A model generated the notes under the pieces. That model was not told the DNA's origin. It worked only from the letters and a program-made list of their open reading frames with translations, and did no database searches. From SAR86 cluster bacterium (lineage in GTDB: Bacteria > Pseudomonadota > Gammaproteobacteria > Pseudomonadales > Azotimanducaceae): a DNA stretch of 6,902 nucleotides. Where the stretch lies: the NCBI GenBank assembly GCA_013204195.1, contig JABMOJ010000095.1, forward strand, positions 1-6,902. The letters are read 5' to 3'. Numbering within the stretch: position 1 is the first letter of the stretch; the number at the start of each line of letters is the position of its first letter. Below are positions 6,373 through 6,902 of this stretch, piece after piece. The position numbers were made by a program, and so were the translations under genes.

Positions 6373-6384
6373 CATTAATATAAT
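6356..6384 (+). promoter_or_regulatory. Likely sigma-70 promoter for the TIR-domain gene
   Basis: TTGTCT (6356-6361) and a perfect TATAAT (6379-6384) are 17 bases apart. The -35 lies within the end of the DUF2244 gene. The start would be near 6391, leaving a leader of about 110 nt before the TTG codon. No other promoter of comparable quality is visible in the 127-bp gap. Confidence 0.55.
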
Positions 6385-6486
6385 ATCAATGACTTAGACT
6401 CAGCCTAGCTGGAAATCAAGCGTCTGTTGAGTCAGGCCATGGCACTATAAACCATTATCATTTAGGGTCCACAACAGCCCCCCTAA

Positions 6487-6491
6487 AAGGA
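6487..6491 (+). promoter_or_regulatory. Ribosome binding site deciding the TTG start of the TIR gene
   Basis: AAGGA lies 8 nt before the TTG at 6500. The frame has a TGA at 6428-6430, and no ATG or GTG lies between that stop and 6500, so TTG is the only well-placed start. Confidence 0.72.
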
Positions 6492-6499
6492 TCGGCAAC

Positions 6500-6902
6500 T
6501 TGGCCCAGGTTTTCTTAAGTTATGCACACGAGGATCTACCACGCGTTAGATCCTTGGTGACCTCACTTGAAGCTGAAGGATATTCGGTTTGGTGGGATCG
6601 AGCACTACAACCCGGGGAGAGCTTTGAGGCTACCATTGACCGCGAAATTCAGGCAGCCCAATGTGTTGTTGTGGTCTGGAGCTATAGCTCAGTCAACTCT
6701 CAATGGGTCAAAAATGAAGCTCTTGAAGGCTTAGATCGCGAGGTACTGATCCCCATTAGTCTCGATGACATTCGCTTGCCTGTCGCGTTTAAACAGCAGC
6801 AATGCGCGAACTTCAAGAACTGGCCCCAAGCTGTGGACCCAAATGAATACCGTCAATTCCTGTCAGTACTCGATCGCGTTCTCGGTGCGGACAGCGCAGC
6901 AG
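6500..6902 (+). CDS. TIR-domain protein, N-terminal part
   Basis: TIR domains in bacteria are often NAD+-consuming enzymes or signalling modules, many of them in anti-phage defence, and some act as effectors. The first 134 residues are in the window and the gene runs off the right edge. The domain begins almost at once: VFLSYAHED (4-12), then the BB-loop region WWDRALQPGESF (31-42), CVVVVWSYSSVNSQWVKNEA (55-74), and VLIPISLDDIRLP (82-94). Glu73, in the W-V-K-N-E setting, sits where NADase TIR domains such as SARM1 keep their catalytic glutamate. It fits the proteobacterial TIR_2 type, in which the TIR domain is usually followed by other modules such as a membrane segment, TPRs or a cyclase domain. 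Which applies here cannot be seen. There is no ATG in the visible frame, so an ATG-only gene finder would miss it. Confidence 0.9.
   Translation, partial: MAQVFLSYAHEDLPRVRSLVTSLEAEGYSVWWDRALQPGESFEATIDREIQAAQCVVVVWSYSSVNSQWVKNEALEGLDREVLIPISLDDIRLPVAFKQQQCANFKNWPQAVDPNEYRQFLSVLDRVLGADSAA

Noticed and set aside
6396..6433. GACTCA / TGAGTC inverted pair before the TIR gene as an operator or attachment site
   Set aside because: A six-base arm with a 26-bp gap is expected by chance, and no second copy or integrase is visible.
6427..6451. TTGAGT and TATAAA as the TIR promoter
   Set aside because: The spacing is only 13 bases; the pair at 6356-6384 fits much better.

Overview
The window looks like ordinary chromosome from a gammaproteobacterium of roughly balanced GC content. 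Three things support this. DgkA, GreB and ClpB follow the Escherichia coli proteins closely, and ClpB keeps E. coli numbering through both Walker A motifs. The LexA operators are of the CTGT-N8-ACAG type. A heat-shock (sigma-32-like) promoter precedes clpB. I cannot name a genus from the sequence alone.

Layout. The left edge (2-616, +) holds the C-terminal part of a cation diffusion facilitator (CDF) metal exporter. Its tail is longer than usual and looks like a decayed repeat of its own cytoplasmic domain. Convergent with it, and overlapping it by 4 nt, is a small basic protein of unknown function (613-945, -). Its promoter carries two well-formed LexA boxes, one of them placed exactly between the -35 and -10 elements, so the gene is very probably an SOS gene. 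Next is clpB (1059-3593, -), which encodes the disaggregase. It appears to have lost one base in a T run near its 3' end. Restoring that base gives 857 residues, the E. coli length, and a normal ClpB C-terminus. A sigma-32-type promoter lies in the 185-bp gap upstream of clpB.

To the right, all on the + strand, are dgkA (diacylglycerol kinase, GTG start), greB (transcript cleavage factor), hisC (histidinol-phosphate aminotransferase, 3 nt after greB) and a DUF2244 two-helix membrane protein. They are close enough to be one transcription unit. The right edge (6500-6902, +) holds the start of a TIR-domain protein. It has a TTG start and is preceded by a plausible sigma-70 promoter and a Shine-Dalgarno sequence.

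How the genes relate. Most are housekeeping genes: lipid recycling, transcription fidelity, histidine synthesis, proteostasis and metal export. Stress responses appear twice side by side, with heat shock for clpB and DNA damage for the small unknown gene just downstream. The accessory parts are the unknown SOS gene and the TIR protein. I found no CRISPR array, tRNA, rRNA, complete insertion sequence or convincing intrinsic terminator, and no gene-free stretch reaches 300 bp.
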